From assembly GCF_002993285.1 (NCBI RefSeq), contig NZ_CP027433.1, forward strand, positions 2,418,001-2,482,000: DNA of 64,000 nucleotides. The letters are read 5' to 3'. The notes below the pieces were generated by a model. It made no database searches. It was not told where the DNA came from and worked only from the letters and a program-made list of their open reading frames with translations. Numbering within the stretch: position 1 is the first letter of the stretch; each line of letters starts with the position of its first letter. The translations under genes were made by a program, and so were the position numbers. This DNA is from Gordonia iterans. Lineage in GTDB: Bacteria > Actinomycetota > Actinomycetes > Mycobacteriales > Mycobacteriaceae. This document shows positions 8,862 to 18,787 of this stretch, in pieces.

Positions 8862-9749
8862 GTGGACGTATTCATCGGACAACTCTTCACCGGCCTGAGT
8901 CTGGGATCCATCCTGCTCCTGGCCGCCCTCGGCCTGGCACTGACATTCGGCCAGATGGGCGTCATCAACATGGCGCACGGATCCTTCATCATGGCCGGCT
9001 CGTACACCGCCTACACGGTGCAGCACTACCTGATCGCCGACACCGGAGTCGCCTTCATCGCTTCGCTCTTCATCGGCTTCGGAGTCGGCGGCCCGATCGG
9101 CGTCCTGTTGGAGGTGACCCTGATCCAGCGCATGTACCACCGGCCGCTGGACACCCTGCTGGTGACCTTCGGCGTCGGGCTGATCCTCCAGCAGGTGGCC
9201 CGCGACATCTTCGGCGCACCCGCCGTCCGTGTGGTGACACCCGACTGGCTCAGCGGCGGCATCGAGCTCTTCGGCGCCGTGGTCCCCAAGACCCGCATCT
9301 TCATCATGATCCTGGCGATCGTGTGCGTCGTCGCACTCGCGGCGATGATGAAGTACACCGCGATGGGACGACGGACCCGCGCCGTCGTGCAGCACCGCGA
9401 TCTCGCCGAGACGAGCGGAATCTCCAGTCGCCGAACCGATCTGACGACGTTCTTCATCGGCTCGGGATTGGCCGGGGTCGCCGGTGTCGCCCTCACCCTG
9501 ATCGGCTCCACCAGCTCGAACACGGGGACGTCGTACCTGATCGACGCCTTCCTCGTGGTGGTGATCGGCGGACTCGGCCACATCAAGGGCACGGTCATCG
9601 CGGCGGTCGCCCTCGGCCTGCTCAACTCCTTCATCGAGTACAGCACCACGGCCTCGGTCGCGAAGGTGATCGTCTTCGTGCTCATCATCGTCTTCCTGCA
9701 GGTCCGCCCGCAGGGACTCTTCACGGTCCAATCGAGGAGCCTGGTATGA
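8862..9749 (+). CDS. urtB: Urea ABC transporter permease UrtB
   Basis: A 295-residue LivH-type membrane protein with about eight hydrophobic segments and the family sequences GLSLGSILLLAALGLALTFG and GVINMAHGSFIMAGSY. The GTG start at 8862 is supported by AAGGAACGAG about 10 bases upstream. It forms the transmembrane channel together with UrtC. Its stop overlaps the UrtC start (ATGA). Confidence 0.95.
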   Translation: MDVFIGQLFTGLSLGSILLLAALGLALTFGQMGVINMAHGSFIMAGSYTAYTVQHYLIADTGVAFIASLFIGFGVGGPIGVLLEVTLIQRMYHRPLDTLLVTFGVGLILQQVARDIFGAPAVRVVTPDWLSGGIELFGAVVPKTRIFIMILAIVCVVALAAMMKYTAMGRRTRAVVQHRDLAETSGISSRRTDLTTFFIGSGLAGVAGVALTLIGSTSSNTGTSYLIDAFLVVVIGGLGHIKGTVIAAVALGLLNSFIEYSTTASVAKVIVFVLIIVFLQVRPQGLFTVQSRSLV

Positions 9750-10879
9750 GGAACTACTTCGCTGACAACTGGAAGGTCTGGGGCGGTTTCGCTCTCGCCG
9801 CGGTGCTTCTCTTCGCGGTGGCGCCCGCCGTCCTGTCCGACTTCCGCCTGAACCTGCTCGCCAAGTTCCTGTGCTTCGGCATGGTCGCGGTCGGCATCGG
9901 CCTCGCCTGGGGCCGCGGCGGCATGCTCACCCTGGGCCAGGGCGTGTTCTTCGGTCTCGGGGCGTACATCATGGCGATGCACCTCAAGATCGCCGACGCC
10001 ACCTATCGCGGCGACGACGTCCCCGACTTCATGCAGATCGCCGGGATCCAGGAACTGCCGGCGTACTGGAAGCCGTTCGCGTCGCCCGTCGTGACCATCC
10101 TCGGAATCCTGGTGATCCCGACCCTGCTCGCGGTGCTGCTGGGCCTCGGCGTGTTCAAGCGCAAGGTCAAGGGGGCGTACTTCGCGATCCTCTCGCAGGC
10201 GCTCGCCGCCGCCTTCGCCATCCTGCTGATCGGCCAGCAGTCGACTGGAGGCAGCAACGGTCTCAACCGATTCCGCGGCTTCTTCGGCCTCGCGCTGAAC
10301 GACCCGGTGAACCGCCGCCTGCTGTTCTTCATCGCCGCGGCGACCCTGTTGATCCTCGTCGCGATCGTCCGGCAACTGATGTACAGCCGCTACGGGGAGC
10401 TCCTCGTCGCCGTGCGCGACCAGGAGGAGCGCGTCCGCTTCCTCGGCTACGATCCGGCCAACGTCAAGGTGGCCGCCTTCGCCGTCGCCGCGCTGTTCGC
10501 CTCGATCGCGGGCGCGTTGTTCGTGCCGATCGTCGGCATCATCTCCCCCGCCGACGTCGGGATCATCCCGTCGATCGCCTTCCTGATCGGCGTCGCGATC
10601 GGCGGCCGGTCCACCCTGCTCGGTCCCGTCGTCGGCGCGGTCGCCGTCGCGTGGGCGCAGACCAGCCTCTCGGAGAGCTTCCCGTCCGGCTGGACCTACG
10701 CCCAGGGCCTGCTGTTCATCATCGTCGTCGGGTTCTTCCCCGCCGGTTTCGCCGGGATCTACGCCGCGCTCAAAGCGCGCCGCCGCAGGCACGCCGGCGA
10801 GCCCGGTGAGCCACCGAAGACCGACGCCGACGACGACGCCGTACCCACCAGCCCCACGCCGATTGGAGCGACCTCATGA
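9746..10879 (+). CDS. urtC: Urea ABC transporter permease UrtC
   Basis: A 377-residue LivM-type permease. Hydrophobic segments span residues ~10-350, with the family stretch AWGRGGMLTLGQGVFFGLGAY and the EAA-like cytoplasmic loop VAVRDQEERVRFLGYD. The C-terminus is a charged, low-complexity tail (EPPKTDADDDAVP). Overlaps urtB and urtD by 4 bases each, so the operon is translationally coupled. Confidence 0.95.
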   Translation: MRNYFADNWKVWGGFALAAVLLFAVAPAVLSDFRLNLLAKFLCFGMVAVGIGLAWGRGGMLTLGQGVFFGLGAYIMAMHLKIADATYRGDDVPDFMQIAGIQELPAYWKPFASPVVTILGILVIPTLLAVLLGLGVFKRKVKGAYFAILSQALAAAFAILLIGQQSTGGSNGLNRFRGFFGLALNDPVNRRLLFFIAAATLLILVAIVRQLMYSRYGELLVAVRDQEERVRFLGYDPANVKVAAFAVAALFASIAGALFVPIVGIISPADVGIIPSIAFLIGVAIGGRSTLLGPVVGAVAVAWAQTSLSESFPSGWTYAQGLLFIIVVGFFPAGFAGIYAALKARRRRHAGEPGEPPKTDADDDAVPTSPTPIGATS

Positions 10880-11733
10880 CCAAGCGCACGGATCTGGCCT
10901 CCATGGTCGACGACGCCATGCATCAGCCCCGACCGGGCGGAAACGCCGGCATGTCGAGCGACTACCTCCAGGTGCGCGGACTGTCGGTCTCGTTCGGCGG
11001 CTTCAAGGCGGTCTCCGACGTCGATCTGACCCTGCTGCAGGGTGATCTCCGGTTCCTCATCGGTCCGAACGGGGCGGGCAAGACGACGATCATCGACGCG
11101 ATCACCGGACTGGTTCCGGCGAGCGGCTCCATCGAGAAGTCGGGGGTGGAGCTGGTCGGCAAGAAGGTTCATCAGATCGCGCGGCTCGGCGTCGGCCGGA
11201 CGTTCCAGACGGCGAGCGTGTTCGAGGAGCTGAGCGTCCTGCAGAATCTCGACATCGCATGCGGCGCGGGACGATCCGTCCGCACGATGCTCAGGCGGCG
11301 CCCGAAGGAGGTGCCCGAGGCCATCGAGGAAGCACTGGAGACCATCGGCCTGCAGGATCTCCGGGGCAAGCCCGCGGGCGTACTCGCGCACGGCCAGAAA
11401 CAGTGGCTGGAGATCGGCATGCTGCTGGTGCAGAACGCCTCGGTGCTGCTGCTCGACGAGCCGGTCGCCGGGATGAGCGGCGAGGAGCGCGAGGAGACCG
11501 GAGATCTGCTGCGCCGGATCGGCGGCGAGCGGACGGTGGTCGTCGTCGAGCACGACATGGAGTTCATGCGGGCCTTCGCGACCTCGGTCACGGTGCTGGC
11601 CCGGGGCAAGGTTCTCGCCGAAGGCACCGTCGCCGAAGTGCAGGCCGACCCGAAGGTCCAGGAGGTGTACCTCGGAACCGCGAAGGCGGTCCCCGACGCA
11701 GCCGCCCCGACCGCGGCAGAGAAGGAGAGCTGA
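10876..11733 (+). CDS. urtD: Urea ABC transporter ATPase UrtD
   Basis: A 285-residue ABC nucleotide-binding protein of the LivG type. Walker A is GPNGAGKTT, the signature region reads LAHGQKQWLEIGMLL (degenerate, as in other UrtD proteins) and Walker B is VLLLDEPVAGM. About 30 residues precede the domain, including a possible internal start at Met25 (MSSDYLQVRG), so the true N-terminus may be shorter. Couples ATP hydrolysis to urea uptake with UrtE. Confidence 0.95.
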   Translation: MTKRTDLASMVDDAMHQPRPGGNAGMSSDYLQVRGLSVSFGGFKAVSDVDLTLLQGDLRFLIGPNGAGKTTIIDAITGLVPASGSIEKSGVELVGKKVHQIARLGVGRTFQTASVFEELSVLQNLDIACGAGRSVRTMLRRRPKEVPEAIEEALETIGLQDLRGKPAGVLAHGQKQWLEIGMLLVQNASVLLLDEPVAGMSGEEREETGDLLRRIGGERTVVVVEHDMEFMRAFATSVTVLARGKVLAEGTVAEVQADPKVQEVYLGTAKAVPDAAAPTAAEKES

Positions 11734-11735
11734 TC

Positions 11736-12428
11736 ATGCTCGAACTGAACGACGTCCGAGCCGGTTACGGCCGGACCGAGGTGATTCACGGCGTGGATCT
11801 GACGGTGCCGAGCGACGGCGTCGTGGCGATCATGGGGCACAACGGGGCGGGCAAGACCACGCTGCTGCGCGCGGCGATCGGGCTGTTGAAGACCACGGGC
11901 GGCACCGTCAGATTCGACGGTGAGGACCTCACCGGCACCCGCCCGAGCAAGCGGGTGGCCAAGGGCATCGCCTACGTTCCGCAGGGCCAGCAGAGTTTTC
12001 CGCAGCTCACCACGGCGGAGAACCTCCAGGTGGTGGCGGACGGACGCAAACGCGGCAAGGAACTGATCGCGGAGATGCTCGACCTCTTCCCCGCGCTCAC
12101 CGAATTGCTCGACCGTCCGGCCGGACTGCTCTCAGGCGGCCAGCGGCAGCAGCTCGCGATCGCCCGCGCCCTCATCACGGAGCCGAAGATGCTGATCCTG
12201 GACGAACCGACGGAGGGCATTCAGCCGTCGGTGGTGGCCGAGATCGAGAGCACCATCACCGAGCTGACCGGGCGCGGCGGTCTCGGCGTGCTCCTGGTGG
12301 AGCAGCACATCGGCTTCGCTCTGGAGGCGGCCGAGCGCTACTACATCCTGGAGAGCGGCCGGGTCACCTCCACCGGTGCCGGCGGCGCCGCCGCCGAGTC
12401 GATCGTCCGCGCTGCGATGGCGATCTGA
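11736..12428 (+). CDS. urtE: Urea ABC transporter ATPase UrtE
   Basis: A 230-residue LivF-type ABC ATPase. Walker A GHNGAGKTT, signature LLSGGQRQQLAIARAL, Walker B MLILDEPTEGIQPS. The ATG at 11736 has AAGGAGAG 7-14 bases upstream, two bases after the urtD stop. Last gene of the urt operon; no urease genes are in the window. It converges with the universal stress gene, 15 bases away. Confidence 0.95.
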   Translation: MLELNDVRAGYGRTEVIHGVDLTVPSDGVVAIMGHNGAGKTTLLRAAIGLLKTTGGTVRFDGEDLTGTRPSKRVAKGIAYVPQGQQSFPQLTTAENLQVVADGRKRGKELIAEMLDLFPALTELLDRPAGLLSGGQRQQLAIARALITEPKMLILDEPTEGIQPSVVAEIESTITELTGRGGLGVLLVEQHIGFALEAAERYYILESGRVTSTGAGGAAAESIVRAAMAI

Positions 12429-12443
12429 CGCCGCCGGTATCCG

Positions 12444-13301
12444 CTACGACGCTCTCGGGACGATCACCATCGGCACCTGCAGGACGCGGAGCATCTTCGC
12501 CGCGGTGGAGCCCAGGAACAGGCGCCGCTGCACCGCCAGTCTGCTGGAGCCGACCATGATGAGGTCGCCGTCGTGCCAGTCGAGCTTGTTCACCGCGTCT
12601 TCGACGGTCGGCCCGGACACGATGGTCCAGCTCACATCGGTGTTCGCGGAGAGGCGGTCGCGCGCGGAGTCGAACGAAGCCTGTGCGTGCGCGGTCGCCT
12701 CCGCGATCACCTGATCGTCGGGTGCGGTGCCGGTCGAGGCGTGGTCGAGCGCGATCAGTGAGACCACCCGCAATGGGCACCCGGAGCGCTCCGCGGCCCG
12801 GATCGCGGTGTCGAACAGGTGCGGTGCTCCGGCCCGACGGCCCAGCGCGCAGGTGATCTCTCGGACCCGTTCGACTTTGGATCGCCGCAGACCGCGCGGC
12901 GAGAGAACCAGCGGGAGGGGCGAGGAGTGCACGAGCTCGTTCACGACGGACCCGAGGGTGTGACCGCCGACGAGACCTCCGCCGGAGCCGCCGACGACGA
13001 TCGCCGCCGCCCCCACCCGTTCGGCTTCGGCGAGGATGCCCTCGGCGGCGGACTCGGAGACCGCGAGGTGCGTCTCGACGTCGACGTCGTCGGGCACGGA
13101 GTCCCGCGCTTCGGCGAGCCACCGGCCGGCCTGCTCGCTCAGCGCCTGGCCGACCTCGCCGGACGGCAGCGGCGCCTGCACGTCCGGCGGCAGCACCATG
13201 CCGATGTCCAGTGCGGCAGACAACGTGCGGGCCAGCCGGACGCCCATGGCGACCGCATCGGCGCCCCCGTCGGTGGCCAGGTAGGCGACGTAGATTCTCA
13301 T
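12444..13301 (-). CDS. Universal stress protein with tandem Usp domains
   Basis: A 285-residue cytoplasmic protein with two Usp alpha/beta domains (about residues 1-135 and 150-283). Both have the ATP-binding Gx2Gx9G(S/T) type motif: VVGGSGGGLVGGHTLGSVV in domain 1 and MVGSSRLAVQRRLFLGSTA in domain 2. The ATG at 13301 begins MRIYVAYLATDGG, a typical first strand. Mycobacterial relatives respond to hypoxia or stationary phase; no DosR-type box was evident upstream. Confidence 0.9.
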   Translation of the reverse strand: MRIYVAYLATDGGADAVAMGVRLARTLSAALDIGMVLPPDVQAPLPSGEVGQALSEQAGRWLAEARDSVPDDVDVETHLAVSESAAEGILAEAERVGAAAIVVGGSGGGLVGGHTLGSVVNELVHSSPLPLVLSPRGLRRSKVERVREITCALGRRAGAPHLFDTAIRAAERSGCPLRVVSLIALDHASTGTAPDDQVIAEATAHAQASFDSARDRLSANTDVSWTIVSGPTVEDAVNKLDWHDGDLIMVGSSRLAVQRRLFLGSTAAKMLRVLQVPMVIVPRAS

Positions 13302-13526
13302 GGCGGCTCCTCGTGGCGCCCAGCGGCGCATGGTCGGCGCTGAGCCTCGGTGTCTCAGTGACCCCGCTCTGGCGACGATCCGGGGCCGATGGACTCCATG
13401 ATTCCGGTCGGCGGCGCTCGACGCACAGCTTCGCCGCAGAACTGCGGCGCAGAGCACTCGGCCTCGGCTCGTGCGTCGTCGGACACCAGGCGGCAGCCGG
13501 GACACCGGTGTCCTAGGCTCAGCCAT

Positions 13527-14798
13527 GTGAGTGCGCGCGCAGGAATCATCGTCACCGGAACCGAAGTGCTCAGCGGACAGATCCCCGATGAGAACGGTCC
13601 GTGGGTCGCCTCCCGGCTGCTCGAGTCGGGCGTCGCGGTCGACCACCTGACGATCTGCGGCGACCGGCCCGCCGATCTGCTCGCCCAGCTGGACTTCCTG
13701 ACCGATCAGCGGGTCGATCTGATCGTCACCACCGGCGGCCTGGGCCCGACCGCCGACGACCTCACGGTGGCCACCGTCGCCGACTTCTGCGATCGGCCCC
13801 TGCACGTGGATCCCGTTCTGACGCAGGAGATCACCGGCATCATCCGCCGTTGGCGGAGGTACGCCGACGGCGATCCGCTGCCCGATGCTTTGACCGCGGC
13901 GATCAGCAAACAGGCCGCGGTGCCCGAGGGTGCGGAGCCGATCTCGCCGACCGGCACCGCACCCGGAATGGCGATCCCCGCGACCGACGGCCGGCCGGCC
14001 GTCCTGATCCTCCCCGGACCGCCGCGCGAACTGCGCGCGATGTGGCCGCAGGCACTCGACACGGCCGCCGTCACCGCCGCCCTGGCAGACCGCGACGATG
14101 TGGAGCACCGGACCGTCCGCGCGTACGGCCTGACCGAGGCCGAGCTCGCGGTGACCCTGCGGCGCGCGGAGGCCGAGCTGCCCGGGTTCGGCGAGTTGGA
14201 GATCACCACGTGCATGCGCGGCGGCGAGGTGGTGATCGACACCCGGTTCCCGCGCAGCGCCGGCCCCGCGTACCGGGCACTGGAGACACTTCTGCGGCAA
14301 GAGCACGAGCCGCAGCTGTTCGCCCTGGACGGCAGCACCCTCGACGACGCGCTCGCTGCGGTGCTCACCGGTCGCACGATCGCCACCGCGGAGTCGTGCA
14401 CAGGCGGCTTGGTCGCCGCGCGCCTGACCGACCGGGCGGGGTCGTCGTCGTACGTGCTCGGCGGAATCGTGTCGTATGCGAACGAGGTCAAGAGCGGTGC
14501 GCTCGGCGTCCCGGAGACGCTGATCGCCGAACTCGGCGCGGTCAGCGAGCCGGTGGCCGCCGCGATGGCCGACGGCGCCCGTCACGTGACCGGGGCAGAC
14601 GTAGCCGTATCGACCAGTGGCATCGCCGGACCCGGCGGCGCGGTCCCCGGCAAGCCGGTCGGCACCGTGTGCTTCGGTCTCGCGATCGCCGGCCGGCCCA
14701 CCCGGACCGTCACCCGGATGTTCCCCGGCGACCGCGCGACGGTGCGGACGCTGGCCACGACCTTCGCGCTCCACCTGGTGCTGGACGCGCTCCGCTGA
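13527..14798 (+). CDS. cinA: CinA-family protein
   Basis: A 423-residue two-domain protein. Residues ~1-165 form the MoCF/COG1058 domain (GIIVTGTEVLSGQIPDENGPWVA, TTGGLGPTADD, ILPGPPRELRAMW). Residues ~260-420 form the CinA C-terminal domain (IATAESCTGGLVAARLT, VSTSGIAGPGG, PVGTVCFGLA), which in other bacteria is an NMN deamidase. The GTG at 13527 follows a TAGGCT -10-like hexamer by few bases, suggesting a leaderless mRNA. Probable role in pyridine-nucleotide salvage; involvement in competence is not implied here. Confidence 0.92.
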   Translation: MSARAGIIVTGTEVLSGQIPDENGPWVASRLLESGVAVDHLTICGDRPADLLAQLDFLTDQRVDLIVTTGGLGPTADDLTVATVADFCDRPLHVDPVLTQEITGIIRRWRRYADGDPLPDALTAAISKQAAVPEGAEPISPTGTAPGMAIPATDGRPAVLILPGPPRELRAMWPQALDTAAVTAALADRDDVEHRTVRAYGLTEAELAVTLRRAEAELPGFGELEITTCMRGGEVVIDTRFPRSAGPAYRALETLLRQEHEPQLFALDGSTLDDALAAVLTGRTIATAESCTGGLVAARLTDRAGSSSYVLGGIVSYANEVKSGALGVPETLIAELGAVSEPVAAAMADGARHVTGADVAVSTSGIAGPGGAVPGKPVGTVCFGLAIAGRPTRTVTRMFPGDRATVRTLATTFALHLVLDALR

Positions 14799-14804
14799 CG
14801 GCGG

Positions 14805-15467
14805 CTACCGGGGCACGGCGCCGTAGCACATCAGCAGTCGCAGCAGCGGTGGCAACAGATCCTCGTCCTCGTCCCGGACTGTCTCACCGCCGAGGCCCAC
14901 CGAGAAGAAGCCGAGGTCACTGAGTGTGGAGTCGTCCCACACGTCGCACCACGGGAAGCCCGGGCTGACCTGTGTGGAGAGTTCGTGCACGGTGACCAGG
15001 TTCGGCTCGTCGGCGTCGACGTCGAAGGTCTCGCCGTCGAAGTACGACGACCACCACAGTGCGCCCAGCACCGGTGCGGTGCCCTGTGCCGAGCCGGGCA
15101 GCAGCGCCTGCGCGATCGGTTTGTCGAACAGGAGCAGTCCCGTCGGGCCGGCCCCGACGAGGTGCCCGGTCGAGACGGGCCGGCTTCCGGCGGCGAGGTA
15201 GCCGTCCACCTGGTCCGTGCTCAGCCACACCGGTTCGGAGGATTCGACCGCATCTTCGGCGGCCTCGACCACCACCCGCATCGTCGAGACCCCCGCACTG
15301 GGTATACCGTCCGCCACGGTCAGCCGTCGCAGAGTCAGGCGATAAGCGGCCAGCAGTTCGGCGCGGATCGACTCCGCCTGGTCCGGGCCCCACGGCCGGC
15401 CGATCCGGGATCGGCGGCGGCCCGGCGTGTCTTGTACCTCATGATCAGTTCCCCCGTTGTGGTTCAT
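14805..15467 (-). CDS. Hypothetical protein, 220 aa
   Basis: Soluble, acidic protein with no signal peptide or membrane segment. Recognisable only as an actinobacterial hypothetical: an Arg-rich N-terminus (RRRSRIGRPWG), a mid section with VTVHELSTQVSPGFPWCDVWDD and an acidic run EDEDLL near the end. It is convergent with cinA (6 bases between stops) and divergent from the catalase gene. No function assigned; the coding call rests on length and consistent third-position GC. Confidence 0.65.
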   Translation of the reverse strand: MNHNGGTDHEVQDTPGRRRSRIGRPWGPDQAESIRAELLAAYRLTLRRLTVADGIPSAGVSTMRVVVEAAEDAVESSEPVWLSTDQVDGYLAAGSRPVSTGHLVGAGPTGLLLFDKPIAQALLPGSAQGTAPVLGALWWSSYFDGETFDVDADEPNLVTVHELSTQVSPGFPWCDVWDDSTLSDLGFFSVGLGGETVRDEDEDLLPPLLRLLMCYGAVPR

Positions 15468-15649
15468 GCCCTGACCGTAGGTGTGGACCGGCGCAGAGCT
15501 CCACCGCGCCGTCCACAGCCCGACCGCTCACCGATCCGTCCTGTGGACGATTCCGAATCCGCTGCGCGCCAACGCCGCTGGGCCTATTCTGCGGCGGGCA
15601 TGGAATCGGCGCGCGCCCGCACCGCGGATCAGCGTACGATCCGGATCAG

Positions 15650-15673
15650 GAAGCCCGTACGGCTCCGGGCTTC
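15650..15673. promoter_or_regulatory. 8-bp hairpin in the catalase leader
   Basis: GAAGCCCG (15650-15657) pairs with CGGGCTTC (15666-15673) across an 8-base loop, followed by TGTATT. It lies 41 bases before the katA start. It may be a terminator protecting katA from upstream transcription, or a leader element; the sequence alone cannot decide. Confidence 0.45.
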
Positions 15674-15714
15674 TGTATTCAGCCCACCGAGCCGTGCGCT
15701 AGGAGGCGCTAGAC

Positions 15715-17163
15715 ATGTCTGAGCACGTCCCCTACACCACCACCGACTCCGGCGCACCCGCCGGCAGCGACGAGCACTCGCTCACCGTCGGCCCGAACGG
15801 CCCGATCGTCCTGCACGACCATTATCTGATCGAGCAGATGGCGCAGTTCAACCGCGAGCGGATTCCCGAGCGGCAGCCGCATGCCAAGGGCGGCGGCGCC
15901 TTCGGCACCTTCGAGACCACGCACGACGTCTCCGCCTACACCTGTGCATCCCTGTTTCAGCCCGGGGTCAAGACGGAGATGCTGGCGCGGTTCTCCACGG
16001 TCGCCGGTGAGCGCGGCAGCCCCGACACCTGGCGCGATCCGCGCGGCTTCGCCCTGAAGTTCTACACCGACGAGGGCGTCTACGACATGGTCGGCAACAA
16101 CACGCCGATCTTCTTCCTCCGCGATCCGCTCAAGTTCCAGCACTTCATCCGGTCCCAGAAGCGCCGGGCCGACAGCAACCTGCGCGACCACGACATGCAA
16201 TGGGACTTCTGGACCCTCTCGCCCGAGAGCGCCCACCAGGTCACCTGGCTGATGGGCGACCGCGGAATCCCGCGTACCTGGCGGAACATGAACGGGTACA
16301 GCTCGCACACCTACCTGTGGGTCAACGCCGACGGCGTCAAGCACTGGGTCAAGTACCACTTCATCACCGACCAGGGCATCGAATTCTTCACCCAGGACGA
16401 AGCCGACCGCATGGCCGGCGAGGAGTCGGACTACCACACCAAGGATCTGTTCCAGGCCGTCGAGCGCGGGGACCACCCGAGTTGGACGCTGAAGGTGCAG
16501 CTGATGCCGTACGACGACGCCGCCGGCTATCGCTTCAATCCGTTCGACCTGACCAAGGTGTGGCCGCACGGGGACTACCCGCTGCACGAGGTCGGCACGA
16601 TGACGCTGCACACCAATCCGACCGACTACCACTCGCAGATCGAGCAGGCCGCGTTCGCACCCAGCCACGTGGTCCCCGGTATCGGCTTCAGTCCGGACAA
16701 GATGCTGCTGGGCCGGGTGTTCTCGTATCCGGACGCCCATCGCGCCCGGCTCGGCGCCAACTTCATGCAGATCCCGGTGAACAGGCCGCGCACTCCGGTG
16801 CACAGCTACTCTAAGGACGGCGCCATGCGGATCGATCTGGCGAGCGACCCCGTCTACGCGCCGAATTCCAAGGGCGGCCCGGCCGCGACCTACCCCGGGC
16901 AGGCCGAGCCGCAGTGGGCAGCCGACGGCGAGATCGTCCGCAGCGCCTACACGCTGCATCCCGAGGACGACGACTGGGGCCAGGCCGGCACCCTGGTCCG
17001 CGACGTGCTCGACGACGATGCCCGCGAACGGTTGGTCTCGAACGCCGCGGGCCATCTGCTCGACGGTGTCTCCGAGCCGGTGCTCGAGCGTGCCTTCGCC
17101 TACTGGCGCAACGTGGACCCCGACCTGGGCGCCCGGATCGAGGCCGCCGTCAAAGCCGGCTGA
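15715..17163 (+). CDS. katA: Monofunctional haem catalase
   Basis: A 482-residue small-subunit catalase that dismutates H2O2. Visible residues are the distal His ([15 protein letters not shown], ~His58), distal Asn ([12 protein letters not shown]) and the proximal haem ligand Tyr in [14 protein letters not shown] (~Tyr341). Length fits clade 3 catalases. ATG at 15715 is preceded by AGGAGG at a good distance. The window also encodes KatG, so this strain has two catalase types. Confidence 0.95.
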   Translation: MSEHVPYTTTDSGAPAGSDEHSLTVGPNGPIVLHDHYLIEQMAQFNRERIPERQPHAKGGGAFGTFETTHDVSAYTCASLFQPGVKTEMLARFSTVAGERGSPDTWRDPRGFALKFYTDEGVYDMVGNNTPIFFLRDPLKFQHFIRSQKRRADSNLRDHDMQWDFWTLSPESAHQVTWLMGDRGIPRTWRNMNGYSSHTYLWVNADGVKHWVKYHFITDQGIEFFTQDEADRMAGEESDYHTKDLFQAVERGDHPSWTLKVQLMPYDDAAGYRFNPFDLTKVWPHGDYPLHEVGTMTLHTNPTDYHSQIEQAAFAPSHVVPGIGFSPDKMLLGRVFSYPDAHRARLGANFMQIPVNRPRTPVHSYSKDGAMRIDLASDPVYAPNSKGGPAATYPGQAEPQWAADGEIVRSAYTLHPEDDDWGQAGTLVRDVLDDDARERLVSNAAGHLLDGVSEPVLERAFAYWRNVDPDLGARIEAAVKAG

Positions 17164-17205
17164 CCGCGGCGCGCCGGCCCGGCATCCGCGGCGCGGACCG
17201 CCGGG

Positions 17206-17598
17206 TCAGAGCGCTCCGGTGAGAAACTGTGCTTCGCCGAGTCCGAAGGACCAGTCCTCCGGCTCGTTGGCCACGACAGAGACGATCAGGTCGGTCGGAG
17301 CCAGACCGGTCTCCTGCTGCAGCCGTCGGGCGACCTCGCGGTAGAAGTCCTGTTTGCGCTCGGTGGTCCTGCCCTGTTGAACCAGGCGCAGGACCACCAG
17401 GTCGTCGGTCCGCTCAAAGCCCAGGCCGGTGTCTTCGGCGATGATCAGTCCGCGGCGGTGCTCGGTGATGATCTGGTATCGATCACCGGCCGGCGCGTCG
17501 AAGTGCTCGAGCACCACCTGGTGCACGGTGTCGGCGAGGGCGCGCAGCGCCTCGTCGTCCCGGCGGCCTTCGACGACGTGAATCATGACCAGCGGCAT
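17206..17598 (-). CDS. Tautomerase-family protein
   Basis: A 130-residue member of the tautomerase superfamily. The ATG at 17598 is preferred over the ORF start at 17625 because it places Pro directly after the initiator Met (MPLVMIHVVEG); after Met removal that Pro is the catalytic base in this superfamily. Length matches the longer single-chain tautomerase subgroup. Substrate unknown. Convergent with katA, 42 bases between stops. Confidence 0.82.
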   Translation of the reverse strand: MPLVMIHVVEGRRDDEALRALADTVHQVVLEHFDAPAGDRYQIITEHRRGLIIAEDTGLGFERTDDLVVLRLVQQGRTTERKQDFYREVARRLQQETGLAPTDLIVSVVANEPEDWSFGLGEAQFLTGAL

Positions 17599-17635
17599 GG
17601 CGGTGGGTTCCTTTCCATCGGGCACCCCTAGCTTG

Positions 17636-18652
17636 TCACCTTAATGTCCGTATGTCCAGACATGAAGCCGTGTGCGGAACCAGCCACGGCACCAGCCGGA
17701 CCAGCAGCACCATCGTGACGAGCTCGACGAGCGTCTGAAGCACCACTACCGCGGCAGCCGTCGCCGCGAGCGCAGCGGGCAGCGCCAGCGCCAGCGGCAG
17801 CACCACGAGCGCGTTCCGGGTGACCCCGGAGAAGAGCACCGCACGTCGTTCCGGCGTCCCCAGCCCGAGCGCGCGTCCGACGGCGATACCCAACGGGACC
17901 ATCACCGCGGCGAACGCCGCGTACACCCCGGCCACTGCGCCGAACCGGCTCAGTCGACCGTCGAGCTGCGGCACCTGCGACGCCGCGACGACGAAGAGCA
18001 CCAGCATCATCAGCGGCACCATCGTCGTCGTCGCTCCGTCGGAGAACCGCCGTCCGGGCCTCGCCCTTCTGGACCACCACTGCACCGCCCAGGCCAGCAG
18101 CAGAGGAACGACGATCAGCGCCGCGAAGGCCTCCACGAACGGCCGGACGTCAACCGCCTCGGCGAGTTCCGGCCCGAGGAATGCCCACAGATAGAACGGC
18201 AACAACGCCATCTGCAGGATCAGGAGCACCGGGGTCGCCGCCAGCAGCTTCCGGCCGTCGCCGCCGGCGAGTCCGCTGAACACGATGACGTAATCGACGC
18301 ACGGACACAGCAGCACCAACAGCACCCCGACCTGGACCGCGCGATCGGGCGGCAGCAACGGAAACAACAGGGCGACGACCAGCGGAACCACCACGAAGTT
18401 CACCAGCACGACCGCTCCGAGGAAGCGGCCGTTCCGGAGTGCACTGGCAAGCTCGGCGACCGGGACCTGGAGAAAGGTGACGAAGAGGAGCAGCCCGAGC
18501 AGCGGAGTGATCAACCAGCTCAGAGTTGAGAACACGTGCGGCGCAATCACTCCCGCAACCACTGCTGCGGCGATTGCGCAGAGGTAGCACGCCACTTGGT
18601 GCCGCTCGGCGGCTGCGACGAGCCGCTGAGGTCTCGGCTCCGGTCCCGTCAC
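17636..18652 (-). CDS. BASS/ACR3-like membrane carrier (putative arsenic resistance protein)
   Basis: A 338-residue membrane protein with about ten hydrophobic helices. The pattern LLLFVTFLQVPV, LVLLCPCVDYVIVFSGLAGGD and the C-terminal RNALVVLPLALALP are typical of the bile acid:Na+ symporter/arsenical carrier superfamily. It is distinct from the ACR3 of the ars cluster. GTG at 18652 is chosen because residues upstream of it are not membrane-like and lack homology. The CPC motif in helix 4 is shared with arsenic-resistance annotated relatives, but the substrate is not proven. Confidence 0.75.
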   Translation of the reverse strand: MTGPEPRPQRLVAAAERHQVACYLCAIAAAVVAGVIAPHVFSTLSWLITPLLGLLLFVTFLQVPVAELASALRNGRFLGAVVLVNFVVVPLVVALLFPLLPPDRAVQVGVLLVLLCPCVDYVIVFSGLAGGDGRKLLAATPVLLILQMALLPFYLWAFLGPELAEAVDVRPFVEAFAALIVVPLLLAWAVQWWSRRARPGRRFSDGATTTMVPLMMLVLFVVAASQVPQLDGRLSRFGAVAGVYAAFAAVMVPLGIAVGRALGLGTPERRAVLFSGVTRNALVVLPLALALPAALAATAAAVVVLQTLVELVTMVLLVRLVPWLVPHTASCLDIRTLR

Positions 18653-18787
18653 CCGAACCACGGTAGTCCACGAGTCTCCCGAATCGGTCGCCCCACCGCA
18701 CGGCCGCAGCGCGACCTGTGCCGTGCCGAACGGCCGGACCGCGTCAACGCACTGTGATCGTCGTCGCCGCGTGCCAGAATTCCTGGC

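Noticed and set aside
8664-10792. Long minus-strand frames opposite urtB and urtC
   Set aside because: They are mirror frames of high-GC genes, rich in Arg/Asp/Gly, with no family features.
17162-17205. Hairpin between katA and the tautomerase gene
   Set aside because: The CCGCGGCGCG segments are direct rather than inverted copies, so no good stem forms.
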